Positions 1 to 8,803 of a DNA stretch of 64,000 nucleotides are shown piece after piece. Source of the stretch: Sphingomonas caseinilytica (lineage in GTDB: Bacteria; Pseudomonadota; Alphaproteobacteria; Sphingomonadales; Sphingomonadaceae); contig NZ_JAMGBA010000002.1 in assembly GCF_023516455.1 (NCBI RefSeq), positions 706,501 to 770,500 on the forward strand, in the 5' to 3' direction. The notes below the pieces were generated by a model that had not been told where the DNA came from, made no database searches, and was given only the letters and a program-made list of their open reading frames with translations. A program made the position numbers and the translations under genes. The stretch's first letter is position 1, and every line of letters begins with the position of its first letter.

Positions 1-626
1 TCCGCATTCATTCCGCCATTCTTGACGAAGCCGAACGACATGACATCGACCCCGGCTCGCCAGGTGAGATCGGCGGGGTCCGCGCCGGTGAAGGCGACGG
101 CATTGGCGAAGCGCGCTCCATCCAGGTGGAAGCCAAGGCCGCGCCGCTTGGCGACTTCGCCAAGCGTGGCGACTTCGTCGGCGCGATAGCTCAGGCCATA
201 TTCAGTGGCATTGGTGATCGACAGCGCCGAAGGCTGGACCTGGTGGACGTCGTCGCGAACACGCTCGCAGGCGTCATTGACGGTTTCCGGCGTCAGCTTG
301 GCGCCTTGGCCCGGCAACAGCGTCAGCTTGGCGCCGTGGGTGAAGAAACCCGGTGCACCGGCTTCATCGACTTCGATATGCGCCATTTCGTGGCACAGGA
401 TGGAGCCGTGCGGAGGGCAAAGCGCGGCGAGGCCGAGGCAGTTCGCTGCCGTCCCCGTCGATGCCCACAAGGCGCGGACCGACTTGCCGAACAAGTCGGA
501 AAAGGCGCCATCGAGCCGCTCGGACCATTGATCGCCGTCATAAGCGGTGTCGAGGCGGTTTGCCGCAACCAGCGCTTCCATCACTTGCGGGCAGGCGGGT
601 GCGGCATTGTCGGAGAAGAAGCGCAT
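1..626 (-). CDS. Low-specificity threonine aldolase family protein (C-terminal part outside window)
   Basis: PLP-dependent fold type I enzyme expected to cleave L-threonine or related beta-hydroxy amino acids to glycine and an aldehyde in the cytoplasm. Reading leftward from the ATG at 626 gives 208 codons: MRFFSDNAAPACPQVMEAL, then WASTGTAANCLGLAALCP (cofactor phosphate region), CHEMAHIEVDEAG, HLDGARFANAV (the Asp that pairs with the PLP ring) and DVMSFGFVKNGGMNA, where the Lys is the expected Schiff-base residue. About 60% of the usual length of roughly 340 residues is present; the rest runs off the left edge. Family assignment is firm; the exact substrate is inference. Confidence 0.9.
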   Translation of the reverse strand, partial: MRFFSDNAAPACPQVMEALVAANRLDTAYDGDQWSERLDGAFSDLFGKSVRALWASTGTAANCLGLAALCPPHGSILCHEMAHIEVDEAGAPGFFTHGAKLTLLPGQGAKLTPETVNDACERVRDDVHQVQPSALSITNATEYGLSYRADEVATLGEVAKRRGLGFHLDGARFANAVAFTGADPADLTWRAGVDVMSFGFVKNGGMNA

Positions 627-733
627 GGCGGCGACGAATGGCGGCGTGCGAGCGATGCGTCAATGTGAGGAAATACAATCCCTCCGGGGGATTTTCGTCC
701 TCGCCAGTCCCCCGGACTGGCTGTGGGCGAAAA

Positions 734-808
<75 letters not shown>

Positions 809-899
809 ATGTCGGAAGGACGGCGGCCTAATGGCGGCTCGCCGCCGGTCCGTCAACCCGCTTGCGTGGGGCATCGGTGAATATTAGCGGTTCGGGCCG

Positions 900-1028
900 A
901 TGACGAAGGAAAACCCGGACAGGGCCGAGAGGCTGGCAGCGGCCCTGCGCGAGAATCTGAAGCGCCGGAAATCTCAGGCGCGCGACGCTCAACCGAATAA
1001 GGAAGCGACCCCGGCGGCCAAGGAATAG
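900..1028 (+). CDS. Small basic conserved-looking protein, 42 residues
   Basis: ATG at 900, stop at 1026-1028. The product starts MTKENPDRAERLAAALREN and continues with a KRRK patch and a polar tail; it looks helical, highly charged and cytoplasmic, with no membrane segment. I recall similar very short ORFs in sphingomonads but cannot name a family. It lies just upstream of the tRNA-Thr on the other strand and its 3' end overlaps the 3' end of a small convergent membrane ORF by 40 nt, so at most one of the two may be important. Function unknown. Confidence 0.5.
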   Translation: MTKENPDRAERLAAALRENLKRRKSQARDAQPNKEATPAAKE

Positions 1029-1147
1029 CCGAGGTCCAGCCCGCGGTTCACCGCGACACGCGGCCCGAGGAGGTAAAGGCAGGCCAGGGTCCAGCCCAGC
1101 GCCACCAAGCCTAGTGGTTTTGCGAGCACTCGCATTTTGCGGACCAT
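989..1147 (-). CDS. Possible small membrane protein, 52 residues
   Basis: ATG at 1147 is preceded by GGGGGA at a good distance. The product has a basic N-terminus (MVRKMRVLAKPLG), one hydrophobic segment (LVALGWTLACLYLLG) and a second weakly hydrophobic tail (LDLGYSLAAGVASLFG). It could be a single-pass inner-membrane peptide. No family recognised. It overlaps the convergent 42-codon ORF on the other strand, which lowers confidence in both. Confidence 0.4.
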   Translation of the reverse strand: MVRKMRVLAKPLGLVALGWTLACLYLLGPRVAVNRGLDLGYSLAAGVASLFG

Positions 1148-1175
1148 CTGTAATTCCCCCGACCAACAAGACCGC

Positions 1176-1574
1176 TCAGCGCGGCCGATGCTCCGTACCC
1201 TCGCCCGCAGTGATAAAAAGGGCAAGCGCCGAACCGTCGATATCCGCCGTATGCCAGGCGCCGGCGGGATTGATGGCATAGTCGCCAGGCCCGAGCGCGA
1301 CGCTTGCCTTGCTTCCGTCGGCCATTTCCTGATGCAAAATCATCGAACCCTCGATGCAGGCAACAACCTCGTCGCCGACCGGGTGCATCTCCCACATCGC
1401 CCAGCTTTCATCGAACCGGTAAAGGCTGACCAGCCTGCCTTCCCGACCATCCGCGGCAGCGCGACGGCCATATTCGTCATACCATTCCATCCCGGTGAAC
1501 TCGGGTTGGGCAACTGCCGTCGCCCCCAGGCCGAGATGGATGGGATAGGTGTAGAGAGACCTGGCAGCCGTCAT
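1176..1574 (-). CDS. Cupin domain protein, 132 residues
   Basis: Single-domain small beta-barrel protein. Cupin motif 1 is degenerate (WEMHPVGDEVVACIEGSM, with His and the Glu of DEVV as candidate metal ligands), followed by the VALGPGDYAINPAGAWHTADI segment of motif 2, which supplies a second His. No signal peptide. Such stand-alone cupins bind a metal or a small ligand; the substrate cannot be told from sequence. A short gap separates it from the upstream membrane ORF on the same strand. RBS-like AGGAGG lies about 5 nt before the ATG. Confidence 0.85.
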   Translation of the reverse strand: MTAARSLYTYPIHLGLGATAVAQPEFTGMEWYDEYGRRAAADGREGRLVSLYRFDESWAMWEMHPVGDEVVACIEGSMILHQEMADGSKASVALGPGDYAINPAGAWHTADIDGSALALFITAGEGTEHRPR

Positions 1575-1625
1575 CGCCTTCCTCCTGAACGAACAGGGAA
1601 AGGTTAAGCCAGCGCCATCAGCCGG

Positions 1626-3419
1626 TCAAAGCGGTTCACAGGCTTTTTCAAGCCATTCACGGTCATCGCCTGATAGCTGGGGACCGATCAGCGCCAACAC
1701 CTGGGCGTGATAGTCATTGAGCCAATCGAGCTCCCGGTCCGACAGCATCGACTTGTCGATCAACTTCTTTTCGATCGGAACGAAGGTCAATGTCTCGAAC
1801 CCGAGCACTTCCTTGTCCGCGCCTGGTACGTCCTTCTCCACGACCAGCACCAGATTCTCGATCCGGATGCCATACTCGCCGGGCTTGTAGTAGCCCGGCT
1901 CGTTCGAAAGGATCATGCCGGGCTGAAGCGGTTCGTCGCCTCCGGATTGCGAGCTTCCGACCGGCGAGATCCGCTGTGGACCTTCGTGCACAGCCAGGAA
2001 TGCGCCGACGCCATGACCGGTGCCGTGGGCATAGTCGCAGCCTGCTTCCCACAGCGGGCGTCGGGCGAAGCTGTCCAGCTGAGATCCGCGCGTACCCTTC
2101 GGGAAATGCGCCGTCGCGATTGCGATATGCCCTTGAAGCACCCGCGTGTTGCGGTCGATCATCTCCGCCGTCGGTTCGCCGACCGGAACTGTCCGGGTGA
2201 TGTCGGTCGTGCCGTCCTGATACTGGCCGCCCGAATCCACGAGGTAGAGCGTGCCCGTGGTAAACGGCAGGTTGGTTTCAGCCGTGCCCTTGTAATGCGG
2301 CAGGGCGCCATTCGGCCCGAAGGCCGAGATCGTATCGAAGCTGAGATCGCGAAGGCCGCCCAGGTCTTGGCGAAGGCTCAGCAACTTGTCGGAGGCGATC
2401 ATTTCATCGAGCCCACCCTTGGGCGCTTCCGTTTCTATCCAGCGCAGGAAGCGCGAAACGGCCGCGCCGTCACGCGCCTGGGCCGCCTTATGGCCGGCCA
2501 CCTCGACCGTATTCTTGATCGCCTTGGGAAGGATCGCCGGGTCGCGGCGCGACAGGATGCGTGCTCCGCCTTCGTCGAGCGCCTGGTAAATTGCGGCAAC
2601 CGACCGTTCCGGATCGACCGCGATCAGCTTGCCAGACAGGCCCTTCAAATAGGGCTCGAACTCGGCCCGCTCGTGCAGGCGAACGCCGTTGCCAAGGTGC
2701 GCGCGAACATCGTCGCCGATCTTCTCGCCTTCGACGAACAGGTCGGCGGTCCCATCGGCATTGACGAGAGCGAATGCCAGCGCGACCGGCGTATGGCTGA
2801 CGTCGGCGCCGCGCACGTTGAACGTCCAGGCGATGGAATCGAGCGCCGCCAGCACCGCGGCATCCGCGCCTTCCTTGTGCAGCCAGTCCGCCATCTCATG
2901 GCGCTTCTCGGCCGAATTCTTGCCCGCCATATCGTCGGGCTGGACTACCAGCCGGGCTTTCGACGGCTCTGGCCGGTCAGCCCATACCGCGTCGATGGGA
3001 TTGCGCGTGACAGGCACCAGCTCCGCGCCCTTCGCGGCGAGCGATTTTGTCGCCTGCTTCACCCAATCGGAAGTGTGAAGCCAGGGGTCGTAGCCAATCC
3101 GCGCACCGCTCGGCGCATTTTCCTGCAGCCATTTGGCGGCGCTCGTCTCGGGGACCGACTGGTAGCTCCACTCGGTCGGACTGACCTGCTGCCGCACCTG
3201 GATGGTGTAGCGCCCGTCGGTGAAGATCGCCGCTTCTTCCGGAAGCACTACTGCGGAACCGGCCGATCCCTGGAAGCCCGTCAGCCATGCGAGGCGCTGG
3301 GCGTAGCTGCCGACATATTCGCTCATATGCTCGTCGGTGAGCGGCACGACGAATCCGTCGAGACGGTCCTCTTTCAGCTGGACCCGAAGGGCGGCAAGGC
3401 GATCGGCGTAGGATGACAT
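1626..3419 (-). CDS. Xaa-Pro aminopeptidase (M24B family), 597 residues
   Basis: Cytosolic aminopeptidase P type enzyme that removes N-terminal residues preceding proline. It has the long three-domain architecture (two N-terminal creatinase-like domains and a C-terminal pita-bread domain). All five metal ligands are visible: Asp395 (LVDSGG), Asp406 (GTTDITRT), His469 (HGTGHGVG), Glu507 (SNEPGYY) and Glu521 (IRIENL). No signal peptide. It is divergent from the oligopeptidase B gene with only 66 bp between start codons, so the two peptidase genes probably share a divergent promoter region. Family assignment is secure. Confidence 0.96.
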   Translation of the reverse strand: MSSYADRLAALRVQLKEDRLDGFVVPLTDEHMSEYVGSYAQRLAWLTGFQGSAGSAVVLPEEAAIFTDGRYTIQVRQQVSPTEWSYQSVPETSAAKWLQENAPSGARIGYDPWLHTSDWVKQATKSLAAKGAELVPVTRNPIDAVWADRPEPSKARLVVQPDDMAGKNSAEKRHEMADWLHKEGADAAVLAALDSIAWTFNVRGADVSHTPVALAFALVNADGTADLFVEGEKIGDDVRAHLGNGVRLHERAEFEPYLKGLSGKLIAVDPERSVAAIYQALDEGGARILSRRDPAILPKAIKNTVEVAGHKAAQARDGAAVSRFLRWIETEAPKGGLDEMIASDKLLSLRQDLGGLRDLSFDTISAFGPNGALPHYKGTAETNLPFTTGTLYLVDSGGQYQDGTTDITRTVPVGEPTAEMIDRNTRVLQGHIAIATAHFPKGTRGSQLDSFARRPLWEAGCDYAHGTGHGVGAFLAVHEGPQRISPVGSSQSGGDEPLQPGMILSNEPGYYKPGEYGIRIENLVLVVEKDVPGADKEVLGFETLTFVPIEKKLIDKSMLSDRELDWLNDYHAQVLALIGPQLSGDDREWLEKACEPL

Positions 3420-3485
3420 GGCAATCTTTCCGGCTCTTTGTATGAGGGAGGCAGATAGTCACTTTACTCTGTCTCAGGAAGCCCG

Positions 3486-5540
3486 ATGACCCTGCAAAAT
3501 CCTCCCGTAGCCGCACGAAAGCCGCATACCAATGAAGCGCATGGGGTCCGCTGGGATGATGACTGGCACTGGCTTCGCGATCCGAACTATCCGGACGTCC
3601 AGGACGAGGAGGTGCTCGCCTATCTGAAGGCGGAGAATGGTTATTTCGAAGCCGCGATGGCGCCGCACAAGGCGCTGACCGACGAGCTGTTCGAAGAGAT
3701 GAAGGGCCGCATCAAGGAGGATGACGCGACTGTCCCGCTGAAGGATGGCGACTGGCTCTATTGGTCGGAGTTCAAGAAGGGCACGCAGTATCGCGATTGG
3801 TACCGGAAGCCGGTCTCCGGCGGTGAAGGCGTATTGATCTACAGCGAGAATGCCGAGGCCGAGGGCAAGGAATATTACCGCCTTGGCGCCTTCGCGGTCA
3901 GCCTGGACGGCAAGCTGCTGGCAACCTTGGTCGACGATGACGGGTCGGAACGCTTCAAGCTGGTGATCCGCGACCTCGCGACCGGCGAAGACGTCGAAAC
4001 GGTGACCAAGGTCGGCATCGGCCAGCCGGTCTGGACGAGCGATAGCAAGGGCATCGTATTCACAGAGGTCAACGACCAGTGGCGGTCCTACCGGGCGCAA
4101 TATCATCACATCGAGGATGACCCGGCCAAGGCGGTCACGCTCTACGAGGAGAAGGACGACATCGCCTTTTCGGTAAACGTCGCTCGGTCGACCGACGATA
4201 GCCTGATCTTCATTTCGACCGGCAACAATTCATCCAGCGAAGTGCGCTTCGTTCCCGCCGGCAACCCGGAAGCGGCGCCGGCGCTGATCAAGGCCCGGCG
4301 GCCTGACGTCCAATATGACGCCGACGCAGCGCATGGGAAATTGTGGATCCATAGCAACGACCAACATGTGAACTTCCGCGTTGTCACGGCCGATCCAGCC
4401 ACTCCCGCCGATTGGCAGGAGCTCATCGCCGGAAGCGATCGCACCTATCTTCGGGGGATCAGCAGCCACCGCGACCATTTGCTGATCACCAGCCGGGTCG
4501 ACGGCCTCGATCAGCTGGTGCTTCGGAATTACGAAACCGGCATCGAGGAGCGCGTGCCGTTTACCGAGGCGAGCTACAGCGCGGGCTTTTCCGGCAATCC
4601 CGAATTCGCGCCCGACAGCTATCGCTTGTCCTATTCGTCGATGGTCACGCCCGGAACGGTTTATGACTATCATCCGGCCGAAAAGCGGCTGGAAGTCCGC
4701 AAGGTCCAGGAAATCCCGTCGGGCTATGATCCATCGCTCTATGTCACCGAGCGGCTGATGATTGCCGCTCGTGACGGCGCCAGGGTTCCCGTATCGGTGC
4801 TGCGCCGCAAGGATTCCGCCAAGGACGGGTCGGGCAAGCTGTTCGTCTATGGCTATGGCGCTTACGGCTTTGCCATTCCGCCCAGCTTTTCGACCGCTCG
4901 CCTCAGCCTTGTCGATCGCGGGTTCGCCTTTGCAATCGCCCACATCCGCGGCGGCGACGACCTCGGCTATCAATGGTTCCTCGACGGCAAGCTCAAGAAT
5001 CGCACCAACGCCTTCAACGATTTCGTCGATGTGACCCGCGGGCTAATCGCGGAGGGCTATGCGAAGGCGGGCAGGGTCGCGGCGCAGGGCGGCTCCGCCG
5101 GTGGCGAGCTGATGGGCGCGGCGGTCAATCAGGCGCCGGAGCTTTATGGGGCCGTGGTTGCCGATGTCCCCTTCGTCGACGTGCTCAACACGATGCTCGA
5201 CGACACCCTGCCGCTGACGCCGGGTGAGTGGACCGAATGGGGCAATCCAATCACGGATGGGGACGCGTTTCAGCTGATCAAGAGCTACAGTCCCTACGAC
5301 AATGTCGAGGCGAAGGCTTACCCGGCAATGCTGATCACCGGCGGTCTCACCGACCCGCGCGTCACCTATTGGGAGCCGGCCAAGTGGACCGCGAAGTTGC
5401 GCGCCACCAAAACCGACGACAAGCTGTTGCTCATGAAGATGAACATGGGCGCGGGCCATGGCGGCAAGTCGGGCCGCTGGAATTCCCTCTACGAGGTGGC
5501 CGAGGCCTACACCTTCGTGATCACGCAGATCGACGAATGA
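3486..5540 (+). CDS. ptrB: Oligopeptidase B / prolyl oligopeptidase family (S9A), 684 residues
   Basis: Serine oligopeptidase with an N-terminal seven-bladed propeller (about residues 70-400) and a C-terminal alpha/beta hydrolase domain. The catalytic triad reads Ser537 (GGSAGGELM), Asp623 (GLTDPRV) and His658 (GAGHGGKSG). The DGARVPVSVL and GYGAYG blocks before the nucleophile are typical of the family. It cleaves short peptides, in oligopeptidase B after basic residues; the exact P1 preference is inference. AGGAAG sits 4 nt before the start. No signal peptide, so cytoplasmic or periplasmic location is open. Its stop codon overlaps the start of the next gene (ATGA). Confidence 0.95.
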   Translation: MTLQNPPVAARKPHTNEAHGVRWDDDWHWLRDPNYPDVQDEEVLAYLKAENGYFEAAMAPHKALTDELFEEMKGRIKEDDATVPLKDGDWLYWSEFKKGTQYRDWYRKPVSGGEGVLIYSENAEAEGKEYYRLGAFAVSLDGKLLATLVDDDGSERFKLVIRDLATGEDVETVTKVGIGQPVWTSDSKGIVFTEVNDQWRSYRAQYHHIEDDPAKAVTLYEEKDDIAFSVNVARSTDDSLIFISTGNNSSSEVRFVPAGNPEAAPALIKARRPDVQYDADAAHGKLWIHSNDQHVNFRVVTADPATPADWQELIAGSDRTYLRGISSHRDHLLITSRVDGLDQLVLRNYETGIEERVPFTEASYSAGFSGNPEFAPDSYRLSYSSMVTPGTVYDYHPAEKRLEVRKVQEIPSGYDPSLYVTERLMIAARDGARVPVSVLRRKDSAKDGSGKLFVYGYGAYGFAIPPSFSTARLSLVDRGFAFAIAHIRGGDDLGYQWFLDGKLKNRTNAFNDFVDVTRGLIAEGYAKAGRVAAQGGSAGGELMGAAVNQAPELYGAVVADVPFVDVLNTMLDDTLPLTPGEWTEWGNPITDGDAFQLIKSYSPYDNVEAKAYPAMLITGGLTDPRVTYWEPAKWTAKLRATKTDDKLLLMKMNMGAGHGGKSGRWNSLYEVAEAYTFVITQIDE

Positions 5541-6910
5541 GGTTCGCCGCGCTGGTCCTTGGTTTTCTGGCGGTGTCCGCGCCGGCGATGGCGACGCCCG
5601 AGATCATCGCCTGGGCCGACGTGAACCGGGACGGCGACCAGTGGACCGTAGAATATAGGCTGGAAGAGAAGGCGCCGGTTTGGGCATTCACCCGGTCCGA
5701 TGTGCCCCGGGTCAAGCGGGAAAGCTGGCGCCTGCGCAGCATGGAAGTGCTGACTCCAGGCGTTTCCCTGAAGCGGGTCGGACATTATGACGTGCTGGTC
5801 GCCGCCAAGGGCAATGTGCCGAAGAAGGTGCGGCTGCGTTTCAAGCCGTTCACCGAGGATATCGAGACCAGTTACGACGCGGCGCTGGCTTTCACCGACG
5901 GGTCTGTCGCGCTCTACAACCAGCAGTTCAAGCTGGTGCCGATGCGCTCGCTGGCCGAAGCGGAAAGCGCTCCGATCGATAGCGGCGAACTGCCGCTTGC
6001 CATCCATCCGACTTACATCAGCTTTCGCGACAAGGCCGGTCCCGTACTGGCGCAAGGGACACGCAAACCATTTGCCATTACCCGCGATGACGACGCCTAT
6101 GTCCTGTTCGGGAGGGCCAATCCGGTCACGGGCGCGGCGCTGACCAGCGTCATCGACCCGGGCCTGCCGAAGTGGCTGTCGAACTACATGCTGGCGACGA
6201 TGCCTGGCATCCTTGCCGGCTATGCCGCGAAAATGGGTCCTCCGCCGGTCGGACAGCCGATGCTGATGGCGAGCTGGGCCGGGCCGACGTCGGGCGTAAC
6301 CAGCATGGGTGGGAGCGTCCTGCCAGGGACTGTAGTGATGACCTTCGAGGGCGAGGGCGTCACCCAACCGAACCCGGCGATCGAGAATGGCGTCCGCTGG
6401 TTCGTGGCCCACGAAGGCGCGCACTTCTGGCTTGGCCAGAAGGTCATGTACTCCACGCCTCGCGAAAGCTGGATTACCGAAGGAGGCGCCGACCTCCTGG
6501 CCATCCGTGCGGTGGCGGCGGCCGATTCCGGTTATGACGCCAGGAAGCGGCTCGGCGAAGCGAGGGATGAGTGTCTGCCACTGTTGGCGAAAGGCGGCGT
6601 CGCCAGCGCCAATGAACGCGGCGACCATCGCACTTATTATGCCTGCGGCGCGATCATCGCGCTGGCGGCGGAACAAGCCAGCGGCGGCGATTTCGCCGGG
6701 TTCGTGAAAGCGTTGATCGAACGCCATGGCGGCGACAACATCGTTACGCGAGCTGAATGGCTGAGCCTGCTTGAAGAACGCGCTCCCGGAACGAGCGCGG
6801 AAGTATCAGCGCTTCTCGACGGACCAATTGCAGACGTGCCGGCCTCGCTCGACCGTTTCATAGCCAAGACCGGAATTGCCCATTTGCTGCCGGCGGGCAC
6901 CACGCCGTAG
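5537..6910 (+). CDS. Exported M1-like zinc metalloprotein, 457 residues
   Basis: The start overlaps the stop of the oligopeptidase gene (ATGA), so the two are translationally coupled and probably co-transcribed. A signal peptide is clear (MRFAALVLGFLAVSAPAMA). The catalytic segment contains HEGAH (residues 292-296) followed by WITEGGADL with Glu315, the gluzincin HExxH-18-E spacing used by M1 aminopeptidases. The N-terminal half (residues 20-200) is probably a beta-sandwich. Length is shorter than a classical M1 aminopeptidase, and the GAMEN motif is not evident, so substrate and even peptidase activity are uncertain. Confidence 0.85.
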   Translation: MRFAALVLGFLAVSAPAMATPEIIAWADVNRDGDQWTVEYRLEEKAPVWAFTRSDVPRVKRESWRLRSMEVLTPGVSLKRVGHYDVLVAAKGNVPKKVRLRFKPFTEDIETSYDAALAFTDGSVALYNQQFKLVPMRSLAEAESAPIDSGELPLAIHPTYISFRDKAGPVLAQGTRKPFAITRDDDAYVLFGRANPVTGAALTSVIDPGLPKWLSNYMLATMPGILAGYAAKMGPPPVGQPMLMASWAGPTSGVTSMGGSVLPGTVVMTFEGEGVTQPNPAIENGVRWFVAHEGAHFWLGQKVMYSTPRESWITEGGADLLAIRAVAAADSGYDARKRLGEARDECLPLLAKGGVASANERGDHRTYYACGAIIALAAEQASGGDFAGFVKALIERHGGDNIVTRAEWLSLLEERAPGTSAEVSALLDGPIADVPASLDRFIAKTGIAHLLPAGTTP

Positions 6911-6937
6911 GGCCCGCTGACCATTTCAATCGCTCGG

Positions 6938-7816
6938 TTACTTTGCCGCTAGGAATGCCTTCAGTTCTGCTTGGAACAGCTCGGGCTGGTCGTACATGAT
7001 GAAATGGTACGAGTCCGGAATGTGCTTCACCACGGCTTGCGGGGCGCCCGCGTAGGAGGCGCGGTAATAGCCGTCCATTTGCGGTTGGGTAAGCGGTGCT
7101 CCCTGCGGAACTACCCATAGCACTGTCAGCGGCACCGTGATCTTCGCAAGGTCGGGGCGGAGGTCGGTGACGATCAGGTCGTACATGCCCTGACCCGAGA
7201 CGGCAGGATCGCTGGCGAGCGACTGGGCGACCGCGGAAGGGCGCATCGTCTCGGTCTTCACCATCGATGCGATCGTGCCTTCGATCTGCTTCTTGCGCGC
7301 GTCGCCGGCCGACCTGGCGATACCTTCGCGGATCTGTGTGGCCATCGGAACAACGCTTTCAGGCGTCGCCTTCGGCCCGCCGAACATCGCACCGAGGAAC
7401 GGCATCATGTCGACGACCATCACTTTCGAGGCGATTCCCTCATTGCGGCCGGCGACAAGCATCGCGAACGATCCGCCCATCGAATGGCCGACCAACGCCG
7501 GCGACTTAAGACCAGCTTCCTTGATGTAGCGCGCGATCTCGTCGGCAACCGGGATCAGCACGGGGCCGCTGGCATTGCCTCCGGCAGGCGCGCCGTCGAA
7601 ACCCGCAACCTTGACGAGGTGATAGCGATAGCCCGGAACCGCAGCGACGGTGCCGTTCCACACATCGGGTGAAGAGCTCAGTCCGGGGATCAGGACGACA
7701 TCTGCGCCAGTGCCTGTAACCGCGACCGAGATGCGGTCGCTCGAGAAGTTCTTCGCAGTGGCAGGGTGGGCAAGCAGGAAAACAGATAGCAACAAGGTCA
7801 ACAGACGCGTGATCAT
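6938..7816 (-). CDS. Exported alpha/beta hydrolase, 292 residues
   Basis: Signal peptide MITRLLTLLLSVFLLAHPATA, then a compact alpha/beta hydrolase fold. The oxyanion region is VVLIPGLSSSPDVW, the nucleophile elbow GHSMGGSFAM (Ser near residue 112), and the His lies in PDSYHFIMYDQP near the C-terminus. Start chosen at ATG 7816 because GGAG lies 8 nt upstream; a GTG at 7825 is in frame. Likely a periplasmic esterase or lipase-like enzyme; substrate unknown. It converges on the M1-like gene with a 27 nt gap. Confidence 0.88.
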   Translation of the reverse strand: MITRLLTLLLSVFLLAHPATAKNFSSDRISVAVTGTGADVVLIPGLSSSPDVWNGTVAAVPGYRYHLVKVAGFDGAPAGGNASGPVLIPVADEIARYIKEAGLKSPALVGHSMGGSFAMLVAGRNEGIASKVMVVDMMPFLGAMFGGPKATPESVVPMATQIREGIARSAGDARKKQIEGTIASMVKTETMRPSAVAQSLASDPAVSGQGMYDLIVTDLRPDLAKITVPLTVLWVVPQGAPLTQPQMDGYYRASYAGAPQAVVKHIPDSYHFIMYDQPELFQAELKAFLAAK

Positions 7817-7921
7817 CAAAGCCACTCCGACATTAGTGTATTAGTTCACCAGTACAGCAATGCTTGGCGACGTCTGCCAAGAACTAAAACCGCAGAGCGA
7901 CTGTGACGCTGCTTCTTGAGA

Positions 7922-8254
7922 TCAACCCCGTTCGTTGCTTCGGGCGCAATCGATGCAGAGCGCCGCCTCTGGGCGCGCCTCCAGCCTGGCGGGAGCGATT
8001 TCGCCACCACATCGCACGCATTCGCCGTAGGTGCCGTCCTCGATCCGCGCCAGCGCGCGCTTAATGGACGCAATTTCCTTCGCGATCAGCGCGCCCTGGC
8101 CTTCCAGCGCCGCATCATCCTCCATCTCGATCGCCTGTTCAGAGGAGTCGGCATTGAGCGGTTCCGCCAGATCGTCTGCAATGCGGGACTGGCGTGATTC
8201 CAGCTCTTCGAGGTCGGCCTCAAGACGAGCCTTGAAAGCGGCGGTGTCGGGCAT
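7922..8254 (-). CDS. TraR/DksA family zinc-finger protein, 110 residues
   Basis: Small DksA-like protein: N-terminal coiled coil (RLEADLEELESRQSRIADDL), a GxxYGxC segment (EDGTYGECVRCGGEIA) and a C4 zinc finger with CVRC and CIDC. DksA proteins bind the RNA polymerase secondary channel; this one lacks the longer DksA N-terminus, so it belongs with the short DksA/TraR type. Role in regulation is inferred from family. Monocistronic appearance. Confidence 0.9.
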   Translation of the reverse strand: MPDTAAFKARLEADLEELESRQSRIADDLAEPLNADSSEQAIEMEDDAALEGQGALIAKEIASIKRALARIEDGTYGECVRCGGEIAPARLEARPEAALCIDCARSNERG

Positions 8255-8332
8255 AGTGCATCCCCCTCACTCGTTATGAGGGAAGACTAGCAAGCTCGGC
8301 CACGGACGCAATCGTTCAACAATGCCGGGGAA

Positions 8333-8695
8333 CTAGCACCTCAGTGTATCGCCGGCGAACCACTTGCGCTCGCAATTCTGATTGGCAGTTACCCAGCGCG
8401 GATAGGCGCGGTCGGGGCGGTCGTGCCACCAGTCGTTGAAGCTGTCGGACTTCCACGCTGAATCACCCTGATATTCGCGATAATCGTCATAATAGACGAT
8501 GCTGTCGTCATTACGCCGATCCCGGCGTCCGTCACGCCACCGCTCGTCGTGGCGACGCCCGTCGCGGCGGTCGAAGCCGCCATGATGGCCGGAGCCCGAT
8601 CGGGCTGAGAGCTGCAGGCCAGGCGCCGATTGAGCGGTGGCCGGCATGGGTGCGGCGATGGCCAGGGTTGCGATCGCAAGCAAGAGAGTGCGCAT
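8333..8695 (-). CDS. Small exported basic protein, 120 residues
   Basis: Signal peptide MRTLLLAIATLAIAAPMPATA, then an Arg/Asp/His-rich stretch (about residues 35-62, for example HGGFDRRDGRRHDERW) and a C-terminal part with two cysteines (NQNCERKWFAGDTLRC). Start fixed by AAGGAGG at 8704-8710. Preceded by a candidate EcfG general-stress promoter. No family recognised; periplasmic or surface location likely. The charge-rich middle resembles RcnB-like periplasmic proteins in composition only. Confidence 0.8.
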   Translation of the reverse strand: MRTLLLAIATLAIAAPMPATAQSAPGLQLSARSGSGHHGGFDRRDGRRHDERWRDGRRDRRNDDSIVYYDDYREYQGDSAWKSDSFNDWWHDRPDRAYPRWVTANQNCERKWFAGDTLRC

Positions 8696-8732
8696 CAAAG
8701 CTACCTCCTTCTGCTCCCCACCCGGCGATGGC

Positions 8733-8758
8733 AACGCGTAACGGCACCGTAACGTTCC
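8733..8758 (-). promoter_or_regulatory. Candidate EcfG (general stress sigma factor) promoter
   Basis: On the minus strand GGAAC (8754-8758) and CGTT (8733-8736) are separated by exactly 17 nt, matching the GGAAC-N16-17-CGTT consensus of alphaproteobacterial EcfG promoters. It lies 38 nt before the start codon of the small exported protein. Seen by eye; not tested statistically. Confidence 0.5.
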
Positions 8759-8803
8759 GAATCGTGAAGCAGGGCCGGCGCTTGAAGGCCGGCCCCACGC
8801 CAT

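Noticed and set aside
1707-3416. 569-codon ORF on the plus strand
   Set aside because: Antisense shadow of the M24B aminopeptidase, whose active-site residues are all present on the other strand.
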